Shown here piece by piece: positions 56,322 to 64,000 of a stretch of 64,000 nucleotides of DNA. This DNA comes from Streptococcus sp. S1 (GTDB taxonomy: Bacteria; Bacillota; Bacilli; Lactobacillales; Streptococcaceae). Made by a program: the position numbers and the translations under genes. The stretch lies in assembly GCF_034137685.1 (NCBI RefSeq), contig NZ_CP139418.1:1267001-1331000 (forward strand). Reading direction: 5' to 3'. The stretch's first letter is position 1; each line of letters begins with the position of its first letter. A model generated the notes under the pieces. The model worked only from the letters and a program-made list of their open reading frames with translations, was not told where the DNA came from and did no database searches.

Positions 56322-58148
56322 ATGCCAAATTTTGAAGAATTAAAAAAACGACAAGAGAAGATTCGGAACTTCTCGATCATCGCCCATATTGACCATGGAA
56401 AGTCAACCTTGGCCGATCGAATCTTAGAAAAAACCGAAACCGTGTCTAGTCGGGAGATGCAAGCCCAACTCCTAGATAGTATGGACCTGGAACGGGAACG
56501 TGGGATTACCATTAAGCTGAATGCCATCGAGTTGAACTACACGGCTAAAGATGGGGAAACCTATATCTTCCACTTGATTGACACACCAGGACACGTGGAC
56601 TTTACCTATGAGGTTTCGCGGTCGCTTGCTGCCTGTGAAGGTGCCATTCTCGTAGTGGATGCCGCTCAAGGGATTGAAGCCCAGACCCTAGCCAATGTTT
56701 ACTTGGCGCTGGACAATGATTTGGAAATCCTTCCAGTTATCAATAAAATCGACTTGCCAGCTGCAGATCCAGAACGTGTGCGCACAGAAGTAGAAGATGT
56801 CATCGGCTTGGATGCTAGTGAAGCTGTCCTAGCCTCTGCCAAAGCTGGTATCGGGATTGAAGAAATTTTGGAGCAGATCGTTGAGAAAGTTCCAGCTCCG
56901 ACTGGGGATGTTGAAGCGCCTCTTCAAGCCTTGATCTTTGACTCTGTATATGATGCCTATCGTGGGGTGATCCTTCAAGTCCGAGTGGTCAATGGAATGG
57001 TTAAACCAGGCGATAAGATTCAGCTCATGAGTAATGGCAAGACCTTTGATGTCACTGAAGTTGGGATTTTTACTCCTAAAGCAGTTGGACGTGATTTCCT
57101 TGCGACGGGAGACGTCGGCTATATTGCGGCCTCAATCAAGACTGTTGCGGATACCCGTGTCGGGGATACGGTGACCCTAGCGACCAATCCAGCAAGTGAG
57201 CCACTACATGGATATAAGCAGATGAACCCAATGGTCTTTGCCGGTCTTTACCCAATCGAATCTAACAAATACAATGATCTTCGTGAAGCCTTGGAAAAAT
57301 TGCAATTGAATGATGCCAGTCTTCAATTTGAACCGGAAACTTCTCAAGCCCTCGGTTTTGGTTTCCGTTGTGGTTTCTTGGGACTTCTTCATATGGACGT
57401 TATCCAAGAGCGTTTGGAGCGTGAGTTCAACATTGACTTGATCATGACTGCACCGTCTGTTATTTACAAGGTAAATTTGACTGATGGAGAAGCACTGGAT
57501 GTCTCAAACCCTTCTGAGTTCCCAGATCCAACCAAGATTGCTTCAATTGAAGAACCGTATGTCAAAGCGCAAATTATGGTGCCACAAGAGTTTGTTGGAG
57601 CTGTCATGGAATTAGCCCAACGGAAACGCGGTGATTTTGTGACCATGGACTACATCGATGAAAATCGGGTGAATGTCATTTATCAAATCCCACTGGCGGA
57701 AATTGTCTTTGATTTCTTTGATAAATTGAAATCTTCTACTCGTGGCTATGCAAGCTTTGACTACGAGTTGTCTGAATACCGTCCATCCAAACTGGTTAAG
57801 ATGGATATTCTCCTCAATGGAGATACCGTCGATGCCCTCAGCTTTATCGTTCACAAGGACTTTGCCTATGAACGTGGTAAGTTGATTGTTGAGAAACTCA
57901 AGAAGATTATCCCTCGTCAACAGTTTGAAGTGCCTATCCAAGCAGCGATCGGTCATAAGATCGTGGCTCGTACAGATATCAAGGCCCTTCGGAAGAACGT
58001 CTTGGCCAAGTGTTATGGTGGGGACGTCTCACGGAAACGCAAGCTACTTGAAAAACAAAAAGCTGGTAAGAAACGGATGAAGGCTATTGGATCTGTTGAA
58101 GTTCCACAGGAAGCCTTCTTGTCTGTATTATCAATGGATGAAGAATAA
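56322..58148 (+). CDS. lepA: Elongation factor 4 (LepA)
   Basis: The 608-residue translational GTPase has G1 AHIDHGKST (about residues 20-28), the RGITIK switch, DTPGHVDF and NKID. The C-terminal domain [20 protein letters not shown] is unique to LepA. It acts on stalled or back-translocating ribosomes. The start is the ATG after AGGAAG; an in-frame ATG 12 codons upstream has no ribosome-binding site. Confidence 0.96.
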   Translation: MPNFEELKKRQEKIRNFSIIAHIDHGKSTLADRILEKTETVSSREMQAQLLDSMDLERERGITIKLNAIELNYTAKDGETYIFHLIDTPGHVDFTYEVSRSLAACEGAILVVDAAQGIEAQTLANVYLALDNDLEILPVINKIDLPAADPERVRTEVEDVIGLDASEAVLASAKAGIGIEEILEQIVEKVPAPTGDVEAPLQALIFDSVYDAYRGVILQVRVVNGMVKPGDKIQLMSNGKTFDVTEVGIFTPKAVGRDFLATGDVGYIAASIKTVADTRVGDTVTLATNPASEPLHGYKQMNPMVFAGLYPIESNKYNDLREALEKLQLNDASLQFEPETSQALGFGFRCGFLGLLHMDVIQERLEREFNIDLIMTAPSVIYKVNLTDGEALDVSNPSEFPDPTKIASIEEPYVKAQIMVPQEFVGAVMELAQRKRGDFVTMDYIDENRVNVIYQIPLAEIVFDFFDKLKSSTRGYASFDYELSEYRPSKLVKMDILLNGDTVDALSFIVHKDFAYERGKLIVEKLKKIIPRQQFEVPIQAAIGHKIVARTDIKALRKNVLAKCYGGDVSRKRKLLEKQKAGKKRMKAIGSVEVPQEAFLSVLSMDEE

Positions 58149-58153
58149 CATTT

Positions 58154-58185
58154 AAGGTGCCTCAAAAGGGCACTTTTGTTTTATT
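58154..58185 (+). terminator. Terminator of lepA
   Basis: AAGGTGCC and GGCACTTT (one G-U pair) followed by T-rich sequence. Confidence 0.7.
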
Positions 58186-58274
58186 TTATGTTCAAAAGAA
58201 ATAGACTGAATGAGAAAGGTTGGATCAGATGTGACACTTATCTTATTTTAAAATACCCACTTTCATAAAAAGGG

Positions 58275-58303
58275 TTGACATCCACGGCATACCGTGATAT
58301 AAT
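58275..58303 (+). promoter_or_regulatory. Perfect-consensus promoter with internal palindrome
   Basis: TTGACA, exactly 17 bases, TATAAT, plus an extended TG-A. This is a fully consensus sigma-A promoter. The spacer contains CACGG-CATA-CCGTG, a likely operator. It drives the small holin-like toxin frame. Confidence 0.85.
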
Positions 58304-58330
58304 ATAATCTGAAAGGAGGAAGGTAGGAAA

Positions 58331-58456
58331 ATATCAGAGATTGCCGAACTTATGGTAGTAACTGGAACCCTATTAACAGGAATTGCAAGTGTTATCGTGG
58401 CAATAAAAAAAGAGCCAAAAGAACGCAAGCCACGCAAAGCAAAGCGGTTCAAGTAA
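58331..58456 (+). CDS. Putative holin-like type I toxin, apparent AUA start
   Basis: The frame encodes about 41 residues: a short acidic N-terminus, one membrane helix (ELMVVTGTLLTGIASVIVAI) and a basic tail (KKEPKERKPRKAKRFK). This is the layout of holin-like type I toxins. A strong ribosome-binding region (GGAGGAAGGTAGG) ends directly before an ATA codon at 58331; the nearest ATG (58352) has no such site. Either AUA is used, or the ATG was mutated and the toxin silenced. The overlapping antisense RNA and the consensus promoter support a toxin-antitoxin locus. The family (Hol_Tox) is inferred from layout. Confidence 0.55.
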   Translation: MSEIAELMVVTGTLLTGIASVIVAIKKEPKERKPRKAKRFK

Positions 58457-58492
58457 GGCTCTGGTAGGTTGGGGCGAAAGCCCCTTAGACCT
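58404..58492 (-). ncRNA. Putative antisense RNA antitoxin
   Basis: On the minus strand an extended -10 promoter (TG-A-TATAAT, 58499-58507) points into the toxin frame. About 90 bases on, AGAGCC/GGCTCT with a long loop is followed by seven to eight T (58404-58411), a terminator. The RNA would cover the 3' half of the toxin frame and a strong hairpin at its own 5' end (58462-58496). This convergent pattern is that of type I systems such as txpA/ratA or fst. Confidence 0.55.
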
Positions 58493-58496
58493 ACCA
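58462..58496. promoter_or_regulatory. Strong GNRA-loop hairpin shared by toxin mRNA and antisense RNA
   Basis: TGGTAGGT/ACCTACCA outer stem and GGGGC-GAAA-GCCCC inner stem. It lies at the 3' end of the toxin transcript and the 5' end of the antisense RNA, a natural first contact point. Confidence 0.7.
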
Positions 58497-58521
58497 TGAT
58501 TATATCATATCGATCAAAGAA

Positions 58522-58665
58522 ATGAAATATTTACCAATTTTTACAATAGTATTTTTTATATTTCTGTTCATTTTAAAAGATAGACGGAAGCAAAGAGAGG
58601 GATTAAATGAGAGAACAAATAGAAAAGTTATTAAACAGCGAGATAAGCACAAGCGCAATAGCTAA
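58522..58665 (+). CDS. Possible 47-residue membrane peptide
   Basis: The frame has one clear helix (LPIFTIVFFIFLFIL) followed by a very basic tail (KDRRKQREGLNERTNRKVI in part). No ribosome-binding site precedes the ATG, and it overlaps the HTH gene by 59 bases. Low support. Confidence 0.25.
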   Translation: MKYLPIFTIVFFIFLFILKDRRKQREGLNERTNRKVIKQRDKHKRNS

Positions 58666-58813
58666 AGGCGCAGGCGTTCCTTGGTCTACAGTGGCAGATA
58701 TTAGAAAAGGAAAAACCAGTATTGATAAAATGGCCCTACTTACAGCCGAAAAATTGTTTAACTTTGCTGAAGAGTTAGATAAGAAAAATAATGGTAGACT
58801 AGAGGAAAGATAA
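58607..58813 (+). CDS. Small helix-turn-helix protein
   Basis: The 68-residue protein is little more than an HTH (SEISTSAIAKGAGVPWSTVADIRKGK, about residues 11-36). AGAGGG precedes the ATG. Such proteins are common in mobile or phage-derived DNA. It sits between the toxin-like locus and a lipoprotein gene, all AT-rich compared with lepA, and might regulate them. Confidence 0.65.
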   Translation: MREQIEKLLNSEISTSAIAKGAGVPWSTVADIRKGKTSIDKMALLTAEKLFNFAEELDKKNNGRLEER

Positions 58814-58833
58814 TACATCATTGAGGAGAGAAT

Positions 58834-59478
58834 ATGAAAAATAAGTTTCTACTCGCGTCTGTTACGTTTTTGTCTGTTGTTAGTCTTTCTGCTTGTACCA
58901 GTCCAAAGAAAGAGTCTAGTAAAACATCGGCAGCATCTAGTTCCACGAATGTGGTGAAAGAGACAACAACATCAAGTAGCAATGTAAAGAAACAAATATC
59001 AGATAGTGATAAGGGGAATGTGAAAACGAAACGAATTGGTTCGGCAGATTATGGGTATGTTAATATTCCAAGTGACTGGAAAAAGAATGACAATATCCAA
59101 GTTGGGGATAACATTCAGTACACAGATAAAAACGCCTTCAATATTATTGTTTTAAATGCTGCCACTAGAGAAAAAGCACATGTTGCCGAAGGAGTGGAAT
59201 TTAATGCAGAGCTAATAGCTAAAAGATTTGAGACCAGGTGGAATGATTATAAAATTGTTGAGAAAATGACAAAATCTACGACGACTGTTGGAGGAAATGA
59301 ATCGCTTAAAATACATATATTTCTCAAGACAGGCCTGCAGGCTGCTGGGTGGGTATTCCAAAAAGATGATAAGGTTTATTTGATTGTTGTTGAAGGATTT
59401 GAGAAAACAATAACTCAATTTACTCCTTATGTCGAAAACACTTGGAGTCTAGATGGAACAGGTGCTGTAAAGGATTGA
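58834..59478 (+). CDS. Lipoprotein of unknown function
   Basis: The 214-residue protein has a lipoprotein signal (SVTFLSVVSLSAC, lipidated Cys about residue 21) and a Ser/Thr-rich linker (about 22-60). The globular domain (GYVNIPSDWKKND, WVFQKDDKVYLIVVEGF) resembles small streptococcal lipoproteins of unknown role. GAGGAGA precedes the ATG. It follows the small HTH gene by 20 bases. Confidence 0.8.
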   Translation: MKNKFLLASVTFLSVVSLSACTSPKKESSKTSAASSSTNVVKETTTSSSNVKKQISDSDKGNVKTKRIGSADYGYVNIPSDWKKNDNIQVGDNIQYTDKNAFNIIVLNAATREKAHVAEGVEFNAELIAKRFETRWNDYKIVEKMTKSTTTVGGNESLKIHIFLKTGLQAAGWVFQKDDKVYLIVVEGFEKTITQFTPYVENTWSLDGTGAVKD

Positions 59479-59538
59479 TGAAGAGGAAGCTTGGCTTAAA
59501 CTATCCAGTCTTCGATGTTTGATAAGAATAACAGTATG

Positions 59539-59600
59539 ACGCAGTGGTTGATTGCTCAGAGCACTGCTTTGAGGTGGTGGATAGGACTTGCGAAGCAAGT
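59539..59600. repeat. BOX-like dispersed repeat
   Basis: The sequence has CTCAGAGC/GCTTTGAG around a short loop (59554-59573) and then ACTTGC-GAA-GCAAGT (59586-59600). This closely resembles the boxB/boxC portion of BOX elements (GCTTTGAGG followed by a short second hairpin) described in S. pneumoniae. Confidence 0.6.
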
Positions 59601-59654
59601 TTCCCAAGTCTTTGTTCGCTTTTTTAGCTCCAAAGATAGCCTAATCAACTGTGC

Positions 59655-59711
59655 GGGGGTGGGAAAACGAACTCTCCTTATTAGTCGGAGTTCTGTCCCA
59701 CTCCCTTTTTT
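59655..59711 (+). terminator. Large terminator hairpin
   Basis: GGGGGTGGGA pairs with TCCCACTCCC and, inside, GAACTC with GAGTTC; T6 follows. This type of GTGGGA hairpin recurs in streptococcal genomes as far as I recall. Confidence 0.8.
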
Positions 59712-59760
59712 ACAGTCTTTGTGGTATAATCTTTCTATTGTTTAGAAGAGGAAATAGAGG

Positions 59761-60255
59761 ATGACACAGGAAATTGATATTGAAAAATACCATCAGTTAG
59801 CTCTCCAAAAGCAAAAGGAGCACCGCAAGGTATTGGCGAATCTCAAGAAGAAGCCACCTAAGAATTTAGATAAAATAGCGCAAGAAATCCACGATGAAGT
59901 TTTCCAAGAAATCGATTGTACGGCTTGTGCCAATTGCTGCAAAACCTTAGGTCCAGATTTTAAGGAAACCGATATCACGCGCATCGCCAAATATTTCAAG
60001 ATGAAGCTTCCTGCTTTTGAGGCAGAATTTCTTCAAGTTGACGAAGATGGGGACAAGGTTTTTAAATCCATGCCTTGCCCCTTTCTTGGTGGAGACAATC
60101 TCTGTTCCATCTACGATGTTCGTCCGAAAGCCTGTCGGGAATTTCCTCATACAGATCGCAAGAAGATCTACCAGATCAACCATCTGACCATCAAGAATAC
60201 CCTCACTTGCCCAGCGGCTTATTTATTTGTAGAAAAATTGAAGGATCGTTTGTAA
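59761..60255 (+). CDS. YkgJ family cysteine-cluster protein
   Basis: The 164-residue protein has the cysteine cluster CTACANCCKTLG (about residues 58-69), CPFLGGDNLC and RPKACREFP, a probable zinc or iron site of the YkgJ (CxxCxxCC) family. The function is unknown. An extended -10 (TG-G-TATAAT, about 59724) lies upstream. It overlaps the YjjG gene by one base. Confidence 0.88.
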   Translation: MTQEIDIEKYHQLALQKQKEHRKVLANLKKKPPKNLDKIAQEIHDEVFQEIDCTACANCCKTLGPDFKETDITRIAKYFKMKLPAFEAEFLQVDEDGDKVFKSMPCPFLGGDNLCSIYDVRPKACREFPHTDRKKIYQINHLTIKNTLTCPAAYLFVEKLKDRL

Positions 60256-60944
60256 TGGCATATACATTTTTACTTTTTGATTTGGACCATACCTTGTTGG
60301 ACTTTGAATCTGCTGAAGAGACAGCCTTGACGCAGATGTTAGAAGACATGAATTTTCCAGATGTACAGGCCTTTAAGGATTACTACAAACCCATGAACCA
60401 AGGGCTCTGGAAGGATTTGGAGCAAAAGAAATTAACCAAGCAAGAGCTCGTGGATAGTCGGTTTGCGATTGGGTTTGCCCACTTTGGGATTACGGTTGAT
60501 GGGGCTGAGATAGCTCTTCGCTACCAAGATTACATTAGTCTTCAGGGGCAGTCTTTCCCCGGTGCGGAGGACTTACTGGCTCGACTTGAAAAAGCAGGTT
60601 ACCAGCTCTATGGTGCAACGAACGGAGTGACTGCCATTCAAGAAGGACGCTTAGTTCATTCTACAATCGCACCTTATTTCAAAGAGGTCTTTATCTCTGA
60701 GCAGCTTCATACTCAGAAACCAGAACCTGCATTTTTTGACAAGGTCGGCCAACTGATTCCAGGTTTCAGCAAGGAAGAGACCCTCATGATCGGTGATTCC
60801 TTGACGGCGGATATCGCAGGAGGCCATGCTGCGGGGATCGATACCGTCTGGTATAACCCAAATCATAAGGAAAATACCAGTCAGGTAGTGCCGACTTATA
60901 CCGTTAGCAACTATCAAGAAATCGCCGATTTACTGATAAAATAA
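60255..60944 (+). CDS. YjjG family noncanonical pyrimidine nucleotidase
   Basis: The 229-residue HAD protein has motif I FDLDHTLLDFE (YjjG type, with DHT rather than DGT), motif II YGATNGV, motif III KPEPAFFDKV and motif IV MIGDSLTADI. YjjG hydrolyses abnormal pyrimidine monophosphates and protects the nucleotide pool. The start ATG overlaps the preceding stop (TAATG). It forms a small operon with the YkgJ gene. Confidence 0.88.
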   Translation: MAYTFLLFDLDHTLLDFESAEETALTQMLEDMNFPDVQAFKDYYKPMNQGLWKDLEQKKLTKQELVDSRFAIGFAHFGITVDGAEIALRYQDYISLQGQSFPGAEDLLARLEKAGYQLYGATNGVTAIQEGRLVHSTIAPYFKEVFISEQLHTQKPEPAFFDKVGQLIPGFSKEETLMIGDSLTADIAGGHAAGIDTVWYNPNHKENTSQVVPTYTVSNYQEIADLLIK

Positions 60945-60973
60945 AAAATTTTAAATACTGTCAAGTTTTTTTC

Positions 60974-61001
60974 TTGACAACTCTATAAAATGTGTTACAA
61001 T
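60974..61001 (+). promoter_or_regulatory. Promoter of rpsP operon
   Basis: TTGACA, 16 bases, TACAAT with extended TG-T. The -35 is part of an inverted repeat TGTCAAG/CTTGACA around seven T. Confidence 0.85.
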
Positions 61002-61067
61002 AGATCATGTGCTAAATAGCTTGTCTATTTCACCGAAAATTAAAATATAGAAAAGAGACTTATAAAA

Positions 61068-61340
61068 ATGGCAGTTAAAATTCGTTTGACTCGTATGGGT
61101 TCTAAGAAAAAACCTTACTACCGTATTAACGTAGCAGATTCACGTTCACCACGTGATGGACGTTTCATCGAAACAGTTGGAACTTACAATCCACTTGTTG
61201 AAGAAAACCAAGTAACTTTGAAAGAAGACCGCGTTCTTGCATGGTTGGCTGATGGAGCTCAACCTTCAGATACAGTTCGCAACATCCTTTCAAAAGCTGG
61301 TGTGATGAAGAAATTCCACGATTCTAAATTCTCAAAATAA
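61068..61340 (+). CDS. rpsP: 30S ribosomal protein S16
   Basis: The 90-residue protein has the S16 sequence ([34 protein letters not shown]). It leads the rpsP-khpA pair, with rimM and trmD after the next terminator, a widely conserved ribosome-maturation cluster. Confidence 0.97.
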   Translation: MAVKIRLTRMGSKKKPYYRINVADSRSPRDGRFIETVGTYNPLVEENQVTLKEDRVLAWLADGAQPSDTVRNILSKAGVMKKFHDSKFSK

Positions 61341-61360
61341 TTTTTTAAGTAGGTTGATGT

Positions 61361-61600
61361 ATGGATACGATTGAAAATCTCATTATTGCAATTGTGAAAC
61401 CCTTGATTTCACAACCGGATGCCTTAACCATCAAGATCGAAGATACTCCTGAATTCTTGGAGTACCATCTTGACCTTGATCCTAGCGATGTTGGTCGTGT
61501 AATCGGTCGAAAAGGTCGCACCATTTCTGCGATAAGAACGATTGTCTACTCTGTCCCAACTGAAGATAAAAAAGTAAGAATTGTTATTGACGAAAAATAA
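61361..61600 (+). CDS. khpA: KH-domain RNA-binding protein KhpA
   Basis: The 79-residue protein is a single KH domain with the GRKGRTI motif ([20 protein letters not shown]). With KhpB (EloR) it binds RNA and affects cell elongation and FtsA levels in pneumococcus. It lies 20 bases after rpsP, its usual place. Confidence 0.95.
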   Translation: MDTIENLIIAIVKPLISQPDALTIKIEDTPEFLEYHLDLDPSDVGRVIGRKGRTISAIRTIVYSVPTEDKKVRIVIDEK

Positions 61601-61603
61601 AAA

Positions 61604-61628
61604 GGCGGGATTTTGTCCCGTTTTTTTG
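61604..61628 (+). terminator. Terminator of rpsP-khpA
   Basis: GGCGGGA and TCCCG stem followed by seven T. Confidence 0.85.
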
Positions 61629-61707
61629 TTGGAGCACTCAGGGAGCACCGTTGAGAATTGTTGCTGAACGTGATAAAATAGAGTGAATAAACTACACTGG
61701 AGAAATC

Positions 61708-62226
61708 ATGAATTACTTTAATGTTGGGAAAATTGTCAATACCCAAGGCTTACAAGGTGAAATGCGGGTCTTGTCTGTGACAGACTTTGCGGAAGAGCGT
61801 TTTAAAAAAGGAGCTGAATTGGCCCTCTTTGATGAGAAGGATCGTTTTGTCCAGACGGTGACCATTGCCAGTCATCGCAAGCACAAGAACTTCGACATCA
61901 TCAAGTTTAAGGATATGTACCATATCAATGCTATCGAAAAATTCAAGGGCTTTAGCCTCAAGGTTGCAGAAGAAGACTTGACGGATTTGGAGGATGGCGA
62001 GTTTTATTACCATGAGATCATCGGCCTTGATGTTTACGAAAATGACCAGCTAATCGGTCAGATCAAGGAAATCCTGCAACCAGGTGCCAATGATGTCTGG
62101 GTCGTGAAACGAAAAGGCAAACGCGACCTTCTCTTGCCTTATATCCCACCAGTGGTGCTCAATATCGATATCCCAGGAAACCGGGTGGATGTAGACATCT
62201 TAGAAGGGTTAGACGATGAAGATTGA
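61708..62226 (+). CDS. rimM: 16S rRNA processing protein RimM
   Basis: The 172-residue protein has the RimM N-terminal domain ([20 protein letters not shown]) and C-terminal PRC domain ([29 protein letters not shown]). It helps 30S maturation near the 3' domain and binds S19. It overlaps trmD by 11 bases. Confidence 0.96.
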   Translation: MNYFNVGKIVNTQGLQGEMRVLSVTDFAEERFKKGAELALFDEKDRFVQTVTIASHRKHKNFDIIKFKDMYHINAIEKFKGFSLKVAEEDLTDLEDGEFYYHEIIGLDVYENDQLIGQIKEILQPGANDVWVVKRKGKRDLLLPYIPPVVLNIDIPGNRVDVDILEGLDDED

Positions 62227-62932
62227 TATTTTAACCCTCTTTCCAGAGATGTTTTCTCCCCTTGAGCATTCCATCGTCGGCAAGGCCCGTGAAAAGGGAC
62301 TTCTCGAGATCAACTACCATAATTTCCGTGAAAATGCGGAGAAGGCGCGTCATGTAGATGATGAGCCCTATGGGGGCGGGCAAGGTATGCTCTTACGCGC
62401 TCAACCAATTTTTGATGCCTTTGATGCCATTGAGAAAAAGAATCCGCGCGTGATCCTGCTGGATCCTGCTGGTCGGACCTTCGACCAAGCTTACGCAGAA
62501 GAGTTGGCTCAGGAAGAAGAATTGATTTTTATCTGTGGTCACTATGAGGGCTACGACGAGCGGATCAAGACCTTGGTGACGGATGAGATTTCTCTTGGCG
62601 ATTATGTCCTGACGGGTGGCGAACTAGCGGCCATGACCATGATTGATGCGACGGTACGCTTGATTCCAGAAGTGATCGGGAAAGAGTCCAGTCACCAGGA
62701 TGACAGTTTCTCCTCTGGTCTCTTAGAGTATCCTCAATACACACGCCCTTATGAATACAGAGGAATGACAGTTCCAGATGTTCTTATGAGTGGCCATCAT
62801 GAAAATATCCGTCAGTGGCGCCTCTATCAGAGTTTGAAAAAGACCTTAGAACGTCGTCCAGACTTGCTTGAAAACTATGAGTTGACAGCAGAAGAAGAGA
62901 AGATGTTGGAACAAATTAAACAAGAAGACTAA
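62216..62932 (+). CDS. trmD: tRNA (guanine-N1)-methyltransferase
   Basis: The 238-residue SPOUT enzyme methylates G37 of tRNAs reading CNN codons, preventing frameshifts. The knotted SAM site includes [12 protein letters not shown] and [15 protein letters not shown]; the N-terminus is [12 protein letters not shown]. It overlaps rimM and ends with a small terminator. Confidence 0.97.
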   Translation: MKIDILTLFPEMFSPLEHSIVGKAREKGLLEINYHNFRENAEKARHVDDEPYGGGQGMLLRAQPIFDAFDAIEKKNPRVILLDPAGRTFDQAYAEELAQEEELIFICGHYEGYDERIKTLVTDEISLGDYVLTGGELAAMTMIDATVRLIPEVIGKESSHQDDSFSSGLLEYPQYTRPYEYRGMTVPDVLMSGHHENIRQWRLYQSLKKTLERRPDLLENYELTAEEEKMLEQIKQED

Positions 62933-62954
62933 CAGCGTCAGCTGTTTTTCTTTT
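62931..62954 (+). terminator. Terminator of rimM-trmD
   Basis: AACAGC/GCTGTT with a four-base loop, followed by TTTCTTTT. Confidence 0.75.
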
Positions 62955-63070
62955 GCCTCAAAAATTTATGAAAAAAACTTTTTAAACCTACTAGTTATTG
63001 GTAACAAAATGTGGTATGCTAAGGGGTAGAGAAACTTCAAGAAAATGATTCAGTTTTGGGGGTGAGTTTA

Positions 63071-64000
63071 ATGGGAAAGAAATTAGGAAAATCGGTTTTC
63101 ACGACTGGGATTGCCGCAACAACGGTCCTATCTGGTATGTTTAATCACAAGGCTAGTGCGGAAGAAGTGAAGCAAAATGAAAATGCAGAAACCAACAGTA
63201 CAGAAGTAGTCGAAAAACCAATTACGGTCGATGAGTTGAAGCAAATTACAGCTCAAAAAGGCCAAGTGGTGAAAGATGTCCACTACCAAGAGCAAAAAGT
63301 GATCGATGCTCAAACGGAAGTCAAGGCTGCTGGACAAGAACTGGAAGAAAAGAAAGCAGAAGTGACGGATGCGGAAAACCTCATTGCAACGACTTCAGAT
63401 GCCCAAGTTCAGAATGCAGAAAATGACGTCAAGGTGGCCCAAGCCTATGTGACCATCGAAGAAAATAAGGTTCGAGAAGCAGAAGCTGCCCATGACCAAG
63501 TCGTAGAGGCTGTTCGTCAACAGGGAAATCAAGTTACGGCTCAGGAATCTTTGGTCGATGTAGCACAAAATGAATTGAACCAAGCTAAAGCACCGATTTC
63601 GAATGATGAGAATGTGCTCAACCAAGCTTTGTTGGAGCAAAGTCAAGTCGAGCAAAGTATCCGAGAATCTCAGAATTACCTCGCGACCTTGCAAGCGAGT
63701 CAGCAAACTGGCTCAGATACAGTGGCTCAAATTGAGAGCGACATTCAACTGGCTCAAACACGTCTGACAGATTTGAAAGCGGTCATCGCAACCAAGGAAG
63801 CTGAATTGGCAGCCTTAGAACAAGCAGCGGCCAATAGCCCAGTTCAGTTGAGTCAAGCGACTTATGAAGGTTATTTGCAACACTTAGCTGACAATGGCAA
63901 TGAAGCTGCAGCCAGCGCTTTAGCCCTCTACAAACGTGGTCGGGAAGAAGACGGCTTGACGGTTGGAGAGTCTGGATCTTTGCAAGCTAACCTCCGAGCA
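63071..64000 (+). CDS. SEC10/PgrA-like surface protein, N-terminal part
   Basis: The first 310 codons are open to the right edge. A signal peptide (SVFTTGIAATTVLSGMFNHKASA, cleaved near residue 31) is followed by a long coiled-coil region rich in A, E, Q and V (about residues 45-255). A segment YLQHLADNGNEAAASALALY that I associate with SEC10/PgrA surface-exclusion proteins comes next. Such proteins usually end in an LPXTG anchor, which would lie beyond the window. An extended -10 (TG-G-TATGCT, about 63010) lies upstream and GGGGGTGAG precedes the start. Confidence 0.75.
   Translation, partial: MGKKLGKSVFTTGIAATTVLSGMFNHKASAEEVKQNENAETNSTEVVEKPITVDELKQITAQKGQVVKDVHYQEQKVIDAQTEVKAAGQELEEKKAEVTDAENLIATTSDAQVQNAENDVKVAQAYVTIEENKVREAEAAHDQVVEAVRQQGNQVTAQESLVDVAQNELNQAKAPISNDENVLNQALLEQSQVEQSIRESQNYLATLQASQQTGSDTVAQIESDIQLAQTRLTDLKAVIATKEAELAALEQAAANSPVQLSQATYEGYLQHLADNGNEAAASALALYKRGREEDGLTVGESGSLQANLRA

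Noticed and set aside
58243..58497. 84-residue minus-strand frame over the toxin-like locus
   Set aside because: It runs through the terminator stem, both promoters and the toxin frame; no ribosome-binding site and composition biased by the overlapping frame.
59515..59745. 76-residue frame between the lipoprotein gene and ykgJ
   Set aside because: It spans the BOX-like repeat and the large terminator hairpin; chance frame in repeat DNA.
1..64000. CRISPR arrays, tRNA/rRNA genes, IS transposases or prophage
   Set aside because: I saw no regular spaced repeats, no tRNA cloverleaf-like ends and no transposase, integrase or phage structural motifs.

Overview
The window is chromosomal DNA of a low-GC Firmicute, almost certainly a Streptococcus of the mitis/sanguinis type. 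Gene content and order (coaA, rsmC-like, pdp, deoC, cdd, pnrA-type lipoprotein with nucleoside ABC transporter; ypmB-aspC-asnS; glnPQ near uvrB and mutX; pyrR-pyrB; rpsP-khpA-rimM-trmD) follow the streptococcal pattern as I recall it. A S. parasanguinis-like species is possible, but I cannot fix the species by eye.

Layout. 1-1.5 kb: P-loop protein fragment, rpsT, coaA (minus). 1.6-9.4 kb: nucleoside salvage and uptake operon (methyltransferase, pdp, deoC, cdd, lipoprotein, ABC ATPase, two permeases, the first frameshifted). 9.5-15.4 kb: YpmS-like protein, cutC, MmcQ/YjbR protein, a heterodimeric ABC exporter. 15.4-19.2 kb: MocR-like regulator, hemolysin III, DUF1836, yaaA, MarR regulator. 19.4-28.2 kb: ypmB-aspC-asnS, DUF1003 protein, MFS transporter, a second ABC exporter pair. 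28.3-31.5 kb: a structured repeat-like element, then glnQ and a fused glnP (minus). 31.8-36.9 kb: CPBP protease and an AT-rich module of a two-component system divergent from a LanFEG-like ABC transporter. 37-48 kb: uvrB, small enzymes, a tandem family of unknown membrane proteins built around duplicated mutX sequence, mutX, a small-peptide/ABC module, thioesterase, HAD, YjdM, Pr6Pr. 48-52.8 kb: PyrR attenuator, pyrR, pyrB, then divergent carA- and carB-like genes. 52.8-64 kb: pepT, HAD, S24-type regulator, GNAT, lepA, a putative type I toxin-antitoxin locus, small HTH gene, lipoprotein, BOX-like repeat, YkgJ, YjjG, rpsP-khpA-rimM-trmD, and the start of a SEC10/PgrA-type surface protein.

How genes work together. 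PnrA-type lipoprotein and its ABC transporter bring in nucleosides; Pdp, DeoC and Cdd break them down. PyrR controls the de novo pyrimidine genes through an RNA attenuator. The carA/carB slots of this pyr cluster hold open reading frames that have lost the residues needed for glutamine hydrolysis (CarA-like) and the second synthetase half (CarB-like). That is the most unusual feature here. The tandem membrane family with a mutX-head chimera, the toxin-antitoxin-like locus with an apparent AUA start, and the 138-bp structured element at 28.3-28.5 kb are the other main candidates for something undescribed.
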